42,518 nt of DNA from Patescibacteria group bacterium (GCA_015485695.1 WFTB01000047.1:1-42518), one strand, 5' to 3'; shown: positions 24,419-33,759, counted from the stretch's first letter. Numbers and translations: made by a program. Notes: generated by a model not told the origin, from the sequence alone.

Positions 24419-25448
24419 TGTAACAAGAGAATTAAATAAACTTCGTTCAGTCTCTCCATCGAAAGAGGCTTTTGAGCGTGGGCATTATTTCTTGATGGCA
24501 AGGCTCGAGTCCTTTGACACGTCAAACGAGAAAATTCAAAACGAAAATCATTTGTTCGGATTCTTGCGAGGAGCCAAGTCAACGGTCAGAGCGTGCGCGG
24601 ACGCTTATGTCTCTCACATCGCCCTTTCTTTGGCGGTGGTGGTCATGGTATTCGCTTCCGTGGGAGCATTCTCCGCGTACCAGTCGCGAAACGCCGTAAG
24701 CGGACCGCAGTATGTATTGAAACGAGCTCTGGAAAACGCTCATGTCGCTCTCAGTTCATCCGGCAGGAAGACGGAGCTTAGGGTGGAGCAATTGGGTGAA
24801 CGAGTTCAAGAGACAAAGATTATAGCGGACAAGGCGATAGAGGATTCCAGAAACGGAGGCGACATGATAATAGAAGCAATCCAAAAAGTCCGCACTCAAG
24901 CGGTTGTCGTCAGAGAGGATATTGCGAATGTTTCCGCTGAAGGATCTGTTGATATAGATGTAGAGGGGATTCAAGAGCGAATCATCAGTTATCAAATCGC
25001 GCTTGACGGTTTCGAGAAAGGGTTGCCGGATGACATAAAGGAAAAGGTTAAGGATGAAGTGACACAGCTTAACCGGACTTTGGATGAGTTGAATAAACTG
25101 GTTTCCGTATCGGATGACGCGAGCACCTCGGAGCTTGAAACAGAATCCGCGGAATCGCCAGACGGTATGTCGGATGGAAGTTCCGGTGAATCGTTTGTCG
25201 GGTCTCCCGATGGTGAAGTTTCGAGTGAAGGTGAATTGGAAGGTGGCGGTAGCGAATCCGGAGATTCCACCACAAGCGACGCTTTGGTAGGTGACGGTGG
25301 GTTTGATGGCGAGCAATCCGGCGCGGAAGTCACAGCCGAGTCCGAGAGCGGTGTATCGGGTGAAACGGATGCGACAATCACGGAAGACGTGTTGCCGGAA
25401 GACGCGGAAACGGTGGACGATGGCGCGGATTCCGCAAATGGTTTTTAG
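24411..25448 (+). CDS. Membrane protein, DUF5667-like, probable anti-sigma partner
   Basis: 345 residues from ATG 24411, which overlaps the sigma factor stop; an upstream in-frame TTG is less likely. The cytosolic N-terminus (about 1-66) could bind the sigma factor. One TM helix follows (about 69-88, SLAVVVMVFASVGAFSAY), then a DUF5667-like helical domain (about 95-225, PQYVLKRALENAHVAL and coiled-coil-like helices). A long disordered Ser/Gly/Glu tail of about 110 residues ends the protein. No cysteines suggest a ZAS zinc anti-sigma fold. The anti-sigma role is inferred from the overlap and topology; the external helical domain would be the sensor. Confidence 0.8.
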   Translation: MNNVTRELNKLRSVSPSKEAFERGHYFLMARLESFDTSNEKIQNENHLFGFLRGAKSTVRACADAYVSHIALSLAVVVMVFASVGAFSAYQSRNAVSGPQYVLKRALENAHVALSSSGRKTELRVEQLGERVQETKIIADKAIEDSRNGGDMIIEAIQKVRTQAVVVREDIANVSAEGSVDIDVEGIQERIISYQIALDGFEKGLPDDIKEKVKDEVTQLNRTLDELNKLVSVSDDASTSELETESAESPDGMSDGSSGESFVGSPDGEVSSEGELEGGGSESGDSTTSDALVGDGGFDGEQSGAEVTAESESGVSGETDATITEDVLPEDAETVDDGADSANGF

Positions 25449-25729
25449 TAACAATCCGAGCCGACACAGGTTGGCTTTCGTGCGGGGTATATGATTGCAA
25501 GATTGATCGTGTATCGCGCGCGAAAGCAAAAACAAACACAAAACCCTGTCGGTAAGGAAGTTCTTAGACCTTAAAGGTCGGGGTCGCTCATGAGCGATCG
25601 GTGTAAGGACGTGTTATAACATTTTTAGTCGAATTACAGTTAATTAGGGATAAGGAAACACACAATCAAAAAATGTGGCTTATATGCTCATTGTGAGTGT
25701 GCGTACTTCTCTCTAACAGATATTAATAC
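25449..25729 (+). promoter_or_regulatory. 281-nt gap: structured leader of the S-layer-like gene
   Basis: No ORF. Three inverted repeats: GCTTTCGTGCG (25474-25484) with CGCGCGAAAGC (25517-25527), 11 bp with one G-U; GACCT-TTA-AGGTC (25567-25579); and the perfect palindrome TCGCTCATGAGCGA (25584-25597). The first could end the sigma operon, although no U-tract follows. A convincing promoter is not seen. Long structured leaders are usual for highly expressed surface-layer genes. Confidence 0.55.
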
Positions 25730-28700
25730 ATGTTAAAAGTTATTTCTTTTAGAAAAACTGTTGTGTATTCTCTGATCGCGGCTTTGCTTGCGTGGACTGC
25801 CGGTGCCGTTCTTATGGCCCTCGTTCCCACCGCTCAAGCCGCTGTGGCTGACGGTTCGCTTGTAAAAACCGCTGACCGTAGTGCTGTGTACTACGTCAAT
25901 GGTGGCAAACGATACGTCTTCCCGGATCAGAATACATACAAAACTTGGTTTGCCGACTTTAGCTCGGTTCAGACCATTTCTCAGAGTGAACTTGAGAACT
26001 ACCTAATCGGTGGTAATGTAACGTATCGTCCCGGTACTTACATGATTAAGATCACTTCTGATTCAAAAACATATGCGGTTGAACCCGGCGGAGTTCTTCG
26101 TTGGGTAACTTCCGAACAGGTCGCAAAAGACCTTTACGGAGACAACTGGAATATGATGATTCGGGACGTTTCTGACGCTTTCTTCGTCAATTACGCAATG
26201 GGCGCGGACATTACGTCCTCAACATACCCTACTGGTACATTGGTAAAGATGGCTAATGATTCAACCATTTACTACATCGATGGTTCAAGCAAACGCGCAT
26301 TCGCCGATCAAGCGGCGTTCGACGCAAACGGATTCCAGATGATGCACGTTATCACTACATCGATGGATCTTGGTTCTTACTCAAACGGCACCGCAATCAG
26401 CGGAGCTGAGAGTGACCTTATGACCGTAGCCGGTCCAGGAAGCAGTTCGCCCGTATCAGCGGGTAGCGGATTGACTGTTGCTTTGGCTTCAGACACTCCC
26501 GGAGCTTCCGTTCTTCCGTTCAACGCGACTCAGGTTAACGTATTGAATTTCAACGTAACCGCGTCGTCAGACGGTCCTGTCGATCTTGACAGTGTCACCA
26601 TAAAGAGAACCGGAGCTGGTAATGAAGTTGACTTTTCGAACGTATATATTTACGACGGTCCGACTCGTTTGACCACCGGTCGAAGTATAAACGATGATTC
26701 GCAAAGCGCTTCATTCAACAATCTGGATTTGACGATTCCGGCAGGTATGACCAAGAAGCTCTCAGTGCTCGTTGACGTGGCAAGTTCTTCAACGGCTACC
26801 GCCGGTGATGTTCACGTCTTCAGCATCGAAAGCGCTTCAGCGGTATCCGCAAGCGGAACCGTCAGCGGTTCATTCCCGGTATCCGGTAATGTAATGACCA
26901 TCGCCAGTGTTGCGGCGGGTACGGTTACAATCGCCAAGAACGGTTCGATTTCGAATCCGAAAGTTGGTGAAAAAGACGCCAAGCTCGCTGAATTCAAGAT
27001 TACAGCCGGTTCTGGCGAAGATGTTCTTTTTGAGCGAATCGCTTTGTTCTACGCGGGAAGCGTAAACAACGGTGATTTGAGCAATTTCGAACTTCGCCAA
27101 TCAGGCAACGTTCTTGCGACCGCATCAAGCATCAACAGCGACGATCTTGTCGTGCTTGATCTTGGTAACAACGCAATGTTGATTGAAAAGGGTCAGTCAA
27201 AAGTATTCGAACTTTACGGTGACGTATCGGGAGAAGCCAAGTCCGGCTCAAGTGAAACCATCTTGTTCTACCTTGACGAGGACGGCGACTTGCTCGCTAC
27301 CGGTCAAGTGTACGGATACGGCGCGGGTGTAACTCGAACCACTTATGACGGTGACAGTTGTACCGCATCAAGCGGTGACTGTTCCGGTAGTTCTGTAGAT
27401 GCCGGGCAAATCACCATAACATCAAACGGTCCGCAAGCGATGGATGTGTCAAACAACGCGGAAGATGTTGTATTGCTTGACTTTACGATTACGTCTCAAG
27501 TAGAAGCTGAATTCCGAAACTTCATCATCCGTATAGACGGTGGTTCCGGAACGGCTGATTTGACCAGTGGCGGTAACGCATTGGTAACGGACATCAAAGT
27601 TGTTCGAAAGTCTGACGGCTCGGTCGTAATCGGTCCCAATGACTTATCAGGAAGCGGTAACGATGGTGTACAGAGCGTGACTTCTTCGGAACGTTTCATA
27701 CAATCCTCGGGAACCTCTGTCGATTATCAAATCACCGCAGACCTTTCATCAAGCATGTCTAACGGCGCGAAGCTCCGGGCTTCCATCGTTGCGTTTGATT
27801 CGAATGACATCAAGAACTTGGACAACAATACATTCATAAGTAGCTCAGATATCGTCCCATCGGCGGATATCTTGGGTAACACCATGACTGTATTGACGCC
27901 TACCTTGGAACTTGGTCTCGCATCCGTTCCTGTAAGCGACACTTACATTAAGGGTACGAGCGCTGTTCCTGTAACGGCATTTACGTTCACGGCGGGTGAT
28001 GCTGACGATATCGAAATCACCAACATTAACCTTTCGGGTTATATCGATGAGGACGCTACCGGTGGTTATACCATAGGTACGGACAACAATGTCGATGTTC
28101 AGGATATCTTCACCACCGTATGGCTGGTTGACTCAAGCGGAAACCAGGTTGGTGACAAAGAGTCCTTCACCGGCGGTGGTGTTGCGGCATTCTCTAACTT
28201 CAGCTGGACGGTTCCTGCTGGAATGACAGAGACTTTGACCGTATACACCGATATCTCAAGCAACGCGTATCAGAACAGCGACAATGAAGCATTGTCAGTG
28301 GATTTGGCTTCCGCGTCTGATGTCACGGCTCGTGATTCGGACGGCAACTCGGTCACAGCGACCGGAGCCGCTCCAAACGGTACCACTTCACCTACGGTTG
28401 TGGCTACAGTGACCAACGCCGGTACCATTACCGTCGCGTCAGGTCCTATTGACAGCAATGTCGAATCGCAACTTATCGTTGCCGGCGCAAGCATGCAACC
28501 TCTCGCCAATTTGCGTTTCTCAGCTTCTAACGAGGCCCTTGAGATTACGCAACTTCAATTGAGAGTTGCGACCGACACCACCGATGAGATTAAGACACTT
28601 TATCTCTTCGATGGATCTACACAGCTTGGAAGTGGCGTGACAGTTAACGCGTCAACAGGTAAGGCTAAGTTCTCGTTCTCTGCCGGAAGCGGATTCCAGA

Positions 28701-29545
28701 TTGACAAGGACGACAGCAAGACCTTGACCGTTAAGGGAGACCTTAACACGACTTCGCTCGGCGCTGATTCGGGCGCTACGGTTGCCGTAGACTTTATGTA
28801 TGATACCAACTTTGAAGCGCGCGGTGTTGGTCAGAGTGATACTCTTATCACTTCCGTAGGCTCAGCCGACGTATCAAGTCAGGATCACTTTGTTTACAAG
28901 ACCGTTCCGACCGTAAGCTCCGTCAGCCTCGGTTCAAGCACGCTCTTGAACGGTGCTGAGAATGACATCTATGCATTCAAGGTAACCGCCGACGCTGCAG
29001 AAGACGTGTCTCTCAAACAGGTCAAGCTTGAGATTACATCAAGCACTACCGGATCCGGTTCTATCGGAACATTCCGCTTCTTCCGCGGTAACAACGATAT
29101 TACCGACAATGTATCCATTGTTGACGGTTCCGGACAAAGTCTGGAAAGTGGCGGTCAAGACCTCGGAGAGGGTGCGACTTCCGCGTATATCATCTTCTCT
29201 ACCGAAGAATTGATTACCGCAGGTAGCTCAACAACCTTCACTGTGAAAGCCACGCTTTCAGGATTTACGGCAGGCGCTGACTATATCAACACAAAGATTG
29301 GTGATGATACGACTACCGAAGAAGGTCACAAGTATCTTGATACCGACTCTAACGGGTTGATCAATTTGACCAGCGCGACCAGCTCCGGTACCGAGACTGT
29401 CGCACAAGACTTTATCTGGTCAGATAACTCAGCGACGCCTCACTACAGCAATACGTCAGGATCTAATCGATCAGCTGACTGGTTCAACGGATATCTCGTA
29501 GATAACCTTCCAACCACCAGTTTGACCGTTCAGGTTCCTAACTAA
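25730..29545 (+). CDS. S-layer-like surface protein
   Basis: 1271 residues. There is a Sec signal peptide (about 1-37, ending PTAQA). Two related N-terminal repeats follow: GSLVKTADRSAVYYVNGGKRYVFPD-type (about 42-70), and LVKMANDSTIYYIDGSSKRAFAD (about 170-192), a motif I know from Patescibacteria proteins thought to be S-layer or envelope-associated. The rest is a long series of beta-sandwich-like modules (about 250-1271) rich in Ser/Thr/Gly/Asp, with DVASSSTA-, VDISSNA-like stretches. No cysteine-rich region or C-terminal anchor. Codon use differs from all neighbours: AAC, TTC, GAC and ATC replace AAT, TTT, GAT and ATA, as for a very abundant protein. A strong terminator follows. Confidence 0.85.
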   Translation: MLKVISFRKTVVYSLIAALLAWTAGAVLMALVPTAQAAVADGSLVKTADRSAVYYVNGGKRYVFPDQNTYKTWFADFSSVQTISQSELENYLIGGNVTYRPGTYMIKITSDSKTYAVEPGGVLRWVTSEQVAKDLYGDNWNMMIRDVSDAFFVNYAMGADITSSTYPTGTLVKMANDSTIYYIDGSSKRAFADQAAFDANGFQMMHVITTSMDLGSYSNGTAISGAESDLMTVAGPGSSSPVSAGSGLTVALASDTPGASVLPFNATQVNVLNFNVTASSDGPVDLDSVTIKRTGAGNEVDFSNVYIYDGPTRLTTGRSINDDSQSASFNNLDLTIPAGMTKKLSVLVDVASSSTATAGDVHVFSIESASAVSASGTVSGSFPVSGNVMTIASVAAGTVTIAKNGSISNPKVGEKDAKLAEFKITAGSGEDVLFERIALFYAGSVNNGDLSNFELRQSGNVLATASSINSDDLVVLDLGNNAMLIEKGQSKVFELYGDVSGEAKSGSSETILFYLDEDGDLLATGQVYGYGAGVTRTTYDGDSCTASSGDCSGSSVDAGQITITSNGPQAMDVSNNAEDVVLLDFTITSQVEAEFRNFIIRIDGGSGTADLTSGGNALVTDIKVVRKSDGSVVIGPNDLSGSGNDGVQSVTSSERFIQSSGTSVDYQITADLSSSMSNGAKLRASIVAFDSNDIKNLDNNTFISSSDIVPSADILGNTMTVLTPTLELGLASVPVSDTYIKGTSAVPVTAFTFTAGDADDIEITNINLSGYIDEDATGGYTIGTDNNVDVQDIFTTVWLVDSSGNQVGDKESFTGGGVAAFSNFSWTVPAGMTETLTVYTDISSNAYQNSDNEALSVDLASASDVTARDSDGNSVTATGAAPNGTTSPTVVATVTNAGTITVASGPIDSNVESQLIVAGASMQPLANLRFSASNEALEITQLQLRVATDTTDEIKTLYLFDGSTQLGSGVTVNASTGKAKFSFSAGSGFQIDKDDSKTLTVKGDLNTTSLGADSGATVAVDFMYDTNFEARGVGQSDTLITSVGSADVSSQDHFVYKTVPTVSSVSLGSSTLLNGAENDIYAFKVTADAAEDVSLKQVKLEITSSTTGSGSIGTFRFFRGNNDITDNVSIVDGSGQSLESGGQDLGEGATSAYIIFSTEELITAGSSTTFTVKATLSGFTAGADYINTKIGDDTTTEEGHKYLDTDSNGLINLTSATSSGTETVAQDFIWSDNSATPHYSNTSGSNRSADWFNGYLVDNLPTTSLTVQVPN

Positions 29546-29596
29546 TGGCATATCGGATTTGCCTCATGGCAAAACCTAAGTCATAGCTGTAACACG

Positions 29597-29633
29597 CCCC
29601 CGCTCCGATTCGTCGGAGCGGGGGTTTTGTTTT
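29597..29633 (+). terminator. Strong intrinsic terminator after the S-layer-like gene
   Basis: Perfect 12-bp GC-rich stem (29597-29608 / 29613-29624) with a TTCG tetraloop and a T-rich tract. Among the strongest hairpins in the window. Confidence 0.97.
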
Positions 29634-29717
29634 CGTTTTAATAACTTTGGTGTTTCGCTTTGATTCTTGCGCAAATATGAAAAACATGTGACAATCATAC
29701 AGTATTGTAAATATTGT

Positions 29718-29723
29718 TATTTT
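29718..29723 (+). promoter_or_regulatory. Extended -10 of the O-antigen-ligase-like gene, leaderless type
   Basis: TGT-TATTTT (TG at 29715-29716, hexamer 29718-29723) ends 7 nt before ATG 29731. The -35 region is weak. Confidence 0.4.
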
Positions 29724-29730
29724 GAGCGCT

Positions 29731-31992
29731 ATGAAAAAGTTCTCCAAACTGTTGAGATATACGATAATTTCCTCGATTGTGTTTTCTCTTGTCACCACTT
29801 TGTTTCTGAATGCGAGCTATTTTTATCCTTTTATAAGTTCAAAAATATTCATATTTCGGTCAATGGTAGAGATTGGCTTTTTAGCGTATCTTTTGCTGGC
29901 CTGGATGGATTCGTCCGCGAGGCCGTCTCGATCGTTTCTGACGATGTCGGTCGCGGTTTATGTTTTGGCGATGCTTATATCCGTTTTTGCCGGAGTCAAT
30001 ACGGCAAAAAGTTTTTGGGGGACGATTGAGCGCGGGGAAGGCCTTTTTACGTTTTTGCATATTTTCGCCCTGTTTGTCATGGCTGTAGGAACTCTCAGGG
30101 AGCGAAAGCACTGGGCTACGTTGTGGGGAGTGTCGTTCGGCGTGAGTGTGATTACCGCCATTTACGGCATCGGGCAATTATTTGGAGCTTCGGGATTTAT
30201 CAACACCACCGGAGAGCGTCTTTCCAGCACGGTCGGTAATCCGAGCTTTTTTGCGGCGTATCTTATGATGAACGTGTTTATCGGTTTGTATTTGGCGAGC
30301 ACGTTCGCCAAAAAATATTGGATTAAAATTCTCATTTGGTCGGGTGTGATTGTTAATGCGTTTGTCATGTTTCAGACTCAGACAAGGGGAGCGGTCATCG
30401 GATTTGTCGCGGGATTTTTGTTGTTGGGTGTTGTCTCCATGTTTGTTGAGAGAAACGTTAGATTGAAAAAGATGTGGCTTGGAGTTGTTTTGTCGATAAT
30501 CATTCTGATTGGCGCGGTGTTTGCGTTTAGAGACGCGTCGATTGTTCAAGAAAGCAAAGTATTGCGTCGTTTTGCTAATATTTCTTTGAGCGATATTACG
30601 ACGCAATCTCGTTTGTTGACATGGCAAGCGAGCTTAAAAGCGTTTCAAGACAGACCGGTGTTCGGATGGGGATATGAAAATTACAACATAGCGTTTGATA
30701 AATATTTCCCGACGCCAATTTACAAGGACAGTGGCTCGCAGATTTGGTTTGACAGGGCACATAATATAGTTCTTGATCAATTGGTTATGTTCGGAATAGT
30801 CGGCCTCATCGCTTATTTGATAGTGTTTTTTACAGCGTTTTGGATGCTTGTAGGGAAGATTAAGAGCAAACGCAAGGATAACAAATCGGTGGCGTCTTAT
30901 TCGATATTGGTCGCTATGCTTGTGGCTTACGGAATTCAGAATCTGTTTGTATTTGATTCATTGCCGACTTATATGACTTTTTATTTGTTTTTGGGGTATG
31001 TTGTGTGGCTTTGCTCGACTGACAAGGCAAGTCCGGGTGATGGGTCCGTAAATCACGATTCGCGAATCGTCGGTTCTTTTGGCGGTTTGTTGTTGATTGT
31101 TTTGATTTTTGTTTTATTGCCGATTAACAAAAAAGCGTCATCCGCTAATTTGATTGGAGCGCAAAGTATTCGCGAGATTAACGGCATGGATATGACCGAT
31201 TCTTTTAATCTTATGGACCGGGCGTTGAGCATGAATACCAATCAGTCGAATGAGCTTAAATTCGCGTTCGCGAATAAGGTCGTGGAAGAAAAGGCGGTGT
31301 TCAGGAAAAATCCGGAAGTAGGTGAAAAAGCGTTCAAACGCGCGCAAGAATACGCGAGCGATCTTGTCGAAGACGAACCGCTTAACGCTCGTTATTATAT
31401 TCTGAGCATGGCGGTAAACAACGCGGCGAACGGAGTCATTGAAACACCTTTGGAGCAAATGAAGGATTTGGCTGAAAGAGCCATTGAACGATCTCCGACC
31501 AGGCCGCACATTTATTATGAATTGGCTCAAGCGTATATGAATAACGACAAGTTTGACGGAGCGGTTGACGCCATGAGCAAAGCGCAAGAATTAAGCCCCG
31601 ATGTCGGCACGGTATATCGAAATTTCATGCTCGTATATTCTCGTCAAGGAAAATGGGACGAGGTTGGAAAAGTATTGTCAAAAGCGATGGACGAAGAATC
31701 AAACGTGAACCTGACAAATTCCGATGTCAGCTTTATCATTGAATTATTGGGAGCCGGAGAGAGATACGACGAGCTGATTGTATTTTATGAGTGGCTTGCG
31801 ATAGGTGGTCGATTGGGAGGCGAGAATTACGCGCAACTTGCCGCCCTGTACGCAATGGTCGGCAGATACGACGATGCCAGAAAAGCGGTTAATCGTGCGG
31901 TTTCCATGGATCCCGGCTTGACGGAAGAGGCGGAAGCGTTTTTGGGCCTTATCGGCAAGCAAGAAAAAGAATCTCAATCGGTCGTTGAATAG
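29731..31992 (+). CDS. O-antigen ligase/Wzy-like membrane protein with C-terminal TPRs
   Basis: 753 residues from ATG 29731. There are about 11-12 TM helices in the first 450 residues. The Wzy_C/O-antigen ligase core is visible: ERLSSTVGNPSFFAAYLMMN, QTQTRGAVIGFVAG, and a periplasmic loop SRLLTWQASLKAFQDRPVFG followed by FDRAHNIVLDQLVMFG (the conserved His loop). The C-terminal ~210 residues (about 540-753) are tetratricopeptide-like (RPHIYYELAQAYMNNDKFDGAVDAMSKA type). Such enzymes polymerise lipid-linked glycans or transfer them to lipid or protein acceptors. Directly after the S-layer-like gene, a protein O-oligosaccharyltransferase role is attractive but unproven. Confidence 0.9.
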   Translation: MKKFSKLLRYTIISSIVFSLVTTLFLNASYFYPFISSKIFIFRSMVEIGFLAYLLLAWMDSSARPSRSFLTMSVAVYVLAMLISVFAGVNTAKSFWGTIERGEGLFTFLHIFALFVMAVGTLRERKHWATLWGVSFGVSVITAIYGIGQLFGASGFINTTGERLSSTVGNPSFFAAYLMMNVFIGLYLASTFAKKYWIKILIWSGVIVNAFVMFQTQTRGAVIGFVAGFLLLGVVSMFVERNVRLKKMWLGVVLSIIILIGAVFAFRDASIVQESKVLRRFANISLSDITTQSRLLTWQASLKAFQDRPVFGWGYENYNIAFDKYFPTPIYKDSGSQIWFDRAHNIVLDQLVMFGIVGLIAYLIVFFTAFWMLVGKIKSKRKDNKSVASYSILVAMLVAYGIQNLFVFDSLPTYMTFYLFLGYVVWLCSTDKASPGDGSVNHDSRIVGSFGGLLLIVLIFVLLPINKKASSANLIGAQSIREINGMDMTDSFNLMDRALSMNTNQSNELKFAFANKVVEEKAVFRKNPEVGEKAFKRAQEYASDLVEDEPLNARYYILSMAVNNAANGVIETPLEQMKDLAERAIERSPTRPHIYYELAQAYMNNDKFDGAVDAMSKAQELSPDVGTVYRNFMLVYSRQGKWDEVGKVLSKAMDEESNVNLTNSDVSFIIELLGAGERYDELIVFYEWLAIGGRLGGENYAQLAALYAMVGRYDDARKAVNRAVSMDPGLTEEAEAFLGLIGKQEKESQSVVE

Positions 31993-32006
31993 ATACGGGA
32001 GTTTGT

Positions 32007-32576
32007 ATGCTATCTTACGATTCTTCGAAAATCGGAAAACTAATCGCAATAGGCGCGGAACATGTTGTGTACAGGTATGATAATGACAAGGTTATAAAAT
32101 TCCCGAGAGGAATATGGTATTGGTTGAACCGTTCCAAGTTTGTCGATAACATGCGCCGTAATCAAGAAATCATAAAGACGCGTTTTAGAGAGTATTTAAT
32201 CGATAGAGACGTGCTTTTTTATGATAATTCTTATGTTATAATCGAGCCGTTTGTCGTCGGAAGACGCGTTCGAAGGAGTGATTTGTCGAATTGCGACATT
32301 AAAAATCAATTCAAAGAAATAATATCGATAAACGACAAGATGATGCGAGACGACAATATTTCATTGGAGTTTTTCGGTTTGTGGGGCATTCTTTTCAAGG
32401 GGCGTGAAGAGGTTGCCAACATCATGCTCGAAGAAAAAACCGGACGTTTAATAATAATCGATCCGGGAGCGTTGCATTTTGGAGTGCATCGAGACAGGAG
32501 CATACTGTCACGAACGATTATAAAATACGTCCTTTTTCAGCAGAGACACTTGCTGGACGGTTACCTATGCTCTTGA
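32007..32576 (+). CDS. Protein-kinase-like (APH/RIO-like) fold protein
   Basis: 189 residues, weakly conserved. IGAEHVVYRYDNDKVIKFPRG (15-35) resembles the N-lobe of kinase-like phosphotransferases, with a Lys in VIKF as the candidate beta-3 lysine. YVIIEPFVVGRRV looks like the hinge, and EEVANIMLEEKTGRLIIIDPG has the Asn and the DPG in place of N...DFG. A canonical HxD catalytic loop is missing. It starts 14 nt after the polymerase gene with a good Shine-Dalgarno (GGGAG, 6-nt spacing), so it is the second gene of that operon. Perhaps it phosphorylates a sugar or lipid, or is a pseudo-kinase. Its 3' end overlaps the convergent glycosyltransferase by 16 nt. Confidence 0.65.
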   Translation: MLSYDSSKIGKLIAIGAEHVVYRYDNDKVIKFPRGIWYWLNRSKFVDNMRRNQEIIKTRFREYLIDRDVLFYDNSYVIIEPFVVGRRVRRSDLSNCDIKNQFKEIISINDKMMRDDNISLEFFGLWGILFKGREEVANIMLEEKTGRLIIIDPGALHFGVHRDRSILSRTIIKYVLFQQRHLLDGYLCS

Positions 32577-33715
32577 TATAGACTAACTGTTTTGTCTATC
32601 ATCTCTTTTTCCGAAAACCTATTCATTGATTTGTGGGCGCGTTCCGCTAGTGACAGTCGTAGTGATTCGTTTTGCATCAGGTTTGTGATTGCGTCAGCGA
32701 GTGCGACATGGTTTTGAGGCGGGACTATGATTCCCGTTTTTTTGTTTTCTATTACCTCCGTATTTCCGCCGACATCTGTCGCGATTATCGGCAGTCCGGA
32801 AGCGACCGCCTCTATCAAAGTATAGCTGAGTCCTTCTTTTATAGACGACAGAACGAACAAATCAAAAGCCTTAAGGTATATTCTCGCATTGTCTTTCGCA
32901 CCGAGGAACGTGATTGTGTTCGCGAGATTGTGTCGTTTGACATAATCTTCCAAGCTATGTCTCTCGGGACCGTCTCCGATTATCACATAATGTATTTTCG
33001 CCCTTGTTTCTTCGTTCAGGATGCTTATTGATTTTATTGCATACATTATGCCTTTGGTTTTGTATATGCCGGCTATGGTAACAATAGTAAATCGGTCGTC
33101 AAGACCGAGTTTTGAGCGCGCTCCGTTTCGGTCCAGAAATTGATTTTGGTCCGTGTTTATTCCGTTGTGTATTACTAGTATTTTGTTTTTTGGCGCTATG
33201 GCGTATTTGATGGCGGTTTGCTTGTCGTGTTCGGATACAGCTATAATCGAGTCCTTGAACAATCCGCCAAACCATTCCGCGAATCTGTAATACGATTTGT
33301 GGATAAATGACCATGATTGGTCATTGAGAACCAGTCCGTGTATCGTGTATATTATTTTGGGATTCGCTTTTCGCGATATGAGCCTGTAAATCCATGCCGT
33401 GACCGCTCCGGTCGCTCCGATTTTTGAGCTGTTAAGATGTATTATGTCCGGCTTTGTTTTTCTGTACAGTTTGAGCAACTCGAATCCGGACAAAATATCG
33501 TGAACCGGCGAAAGATTGCGTTTGACGTGATTGAGTCGCAATACTGGTATGTTCGAGTCGGATAAATCATTCATCCAACTTTGATCGCGCCCTTCTCCAA
33601 CCGCTACGGTTACATCGAAGTTTTTTCGTTTTGACAGGTTGAGCGCGAGGTCGTGGACGTATTTTTGCGCTCCGCCATGGTGAGTTTGCGTGATTATGTA
33701 TAATACTCGTTTCAT
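32561..33715 (-). CDS. GT4-family glycosyltransferase
   Basis: 384 residues, GT-B fold. The N-terminal acceptor domain starts VLYIITQTHHGGAQKYVHDLA, a common GT4 opening. Donor domain: TIVTIAGIYKTKGIMYAIKS, then GAKDNARIYLKAFDLFVLSSIKEGLSYTLIEAVASGLPIIATDVGG, which holds the nucleotide-sugar binding E-x7-E motif (KEGLSYTLIE). It transfers a sugar from a nucleotide donor to a lipid-linked glycan on the cytosolic face. It runs on the opposite strand to its neighbours, from a leaderless-type promoter, divergent from the next glycosyltransferase. Donor and acceptor are unknown. Confidence 0.93.
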   Translation of the reverse strand: MKRVLYIITQTHHGGAQKYVHDLALNLSKRKNFDVTVAVGEGRDQSWMNDLSDSNIPVLRLNHVKRNLSPVHDILSGFELLKLYRKTKPDIIHLNSSKIGATGAVTAWIYRLISRKANPKIIYTIHGLVLNDQSWSFIHKSYYRFAEWFGGLFKDSIIAVSEHDKQTAIKYAIAPKNKILVIHNGINTDQNQFLDRNGARSKLGLDDRFTIVTIAGIYKTKGIMYAIKSISILNEETRAKIHYVIIGDGPERHSLEDYVKRHNLANTITFLGAKDNARIYLKAFDLFVLSSIKEGLSYTLIEAVASGLPIIATDVGGNTEVIENKKTGIIVPPQNHVALADAITNLMQNESLRLSLAERAHKSMNRFSEKEMIDKTVSLYQEHR

Positions 33716-33721
33716 ATATGC

Positions 33722-33750
33722 ATACTAACCGAAATGAGCTAACCTGTTAA
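33722..33750 (-). promoter_or_regulatory. Promoter of the minus-strand glycosyltransferase, leaderless type
   Basis: Minus strand TTAACA (33745-33750), 17 nt, TAGTAT (33722-33727). The -10 box ends 6 nt before the ATG at 33715. Confidence 0.65.
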
Positions 33751-33759
33751 GGGCAGTGT

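Noticed and set aside
24756-25541. Minus-strand open frame of 261 codons opposite the anti-sigma-like gene
   Set aside because: It lies opposite a coherent membrane protein coupled to the sigma factor; no family features.
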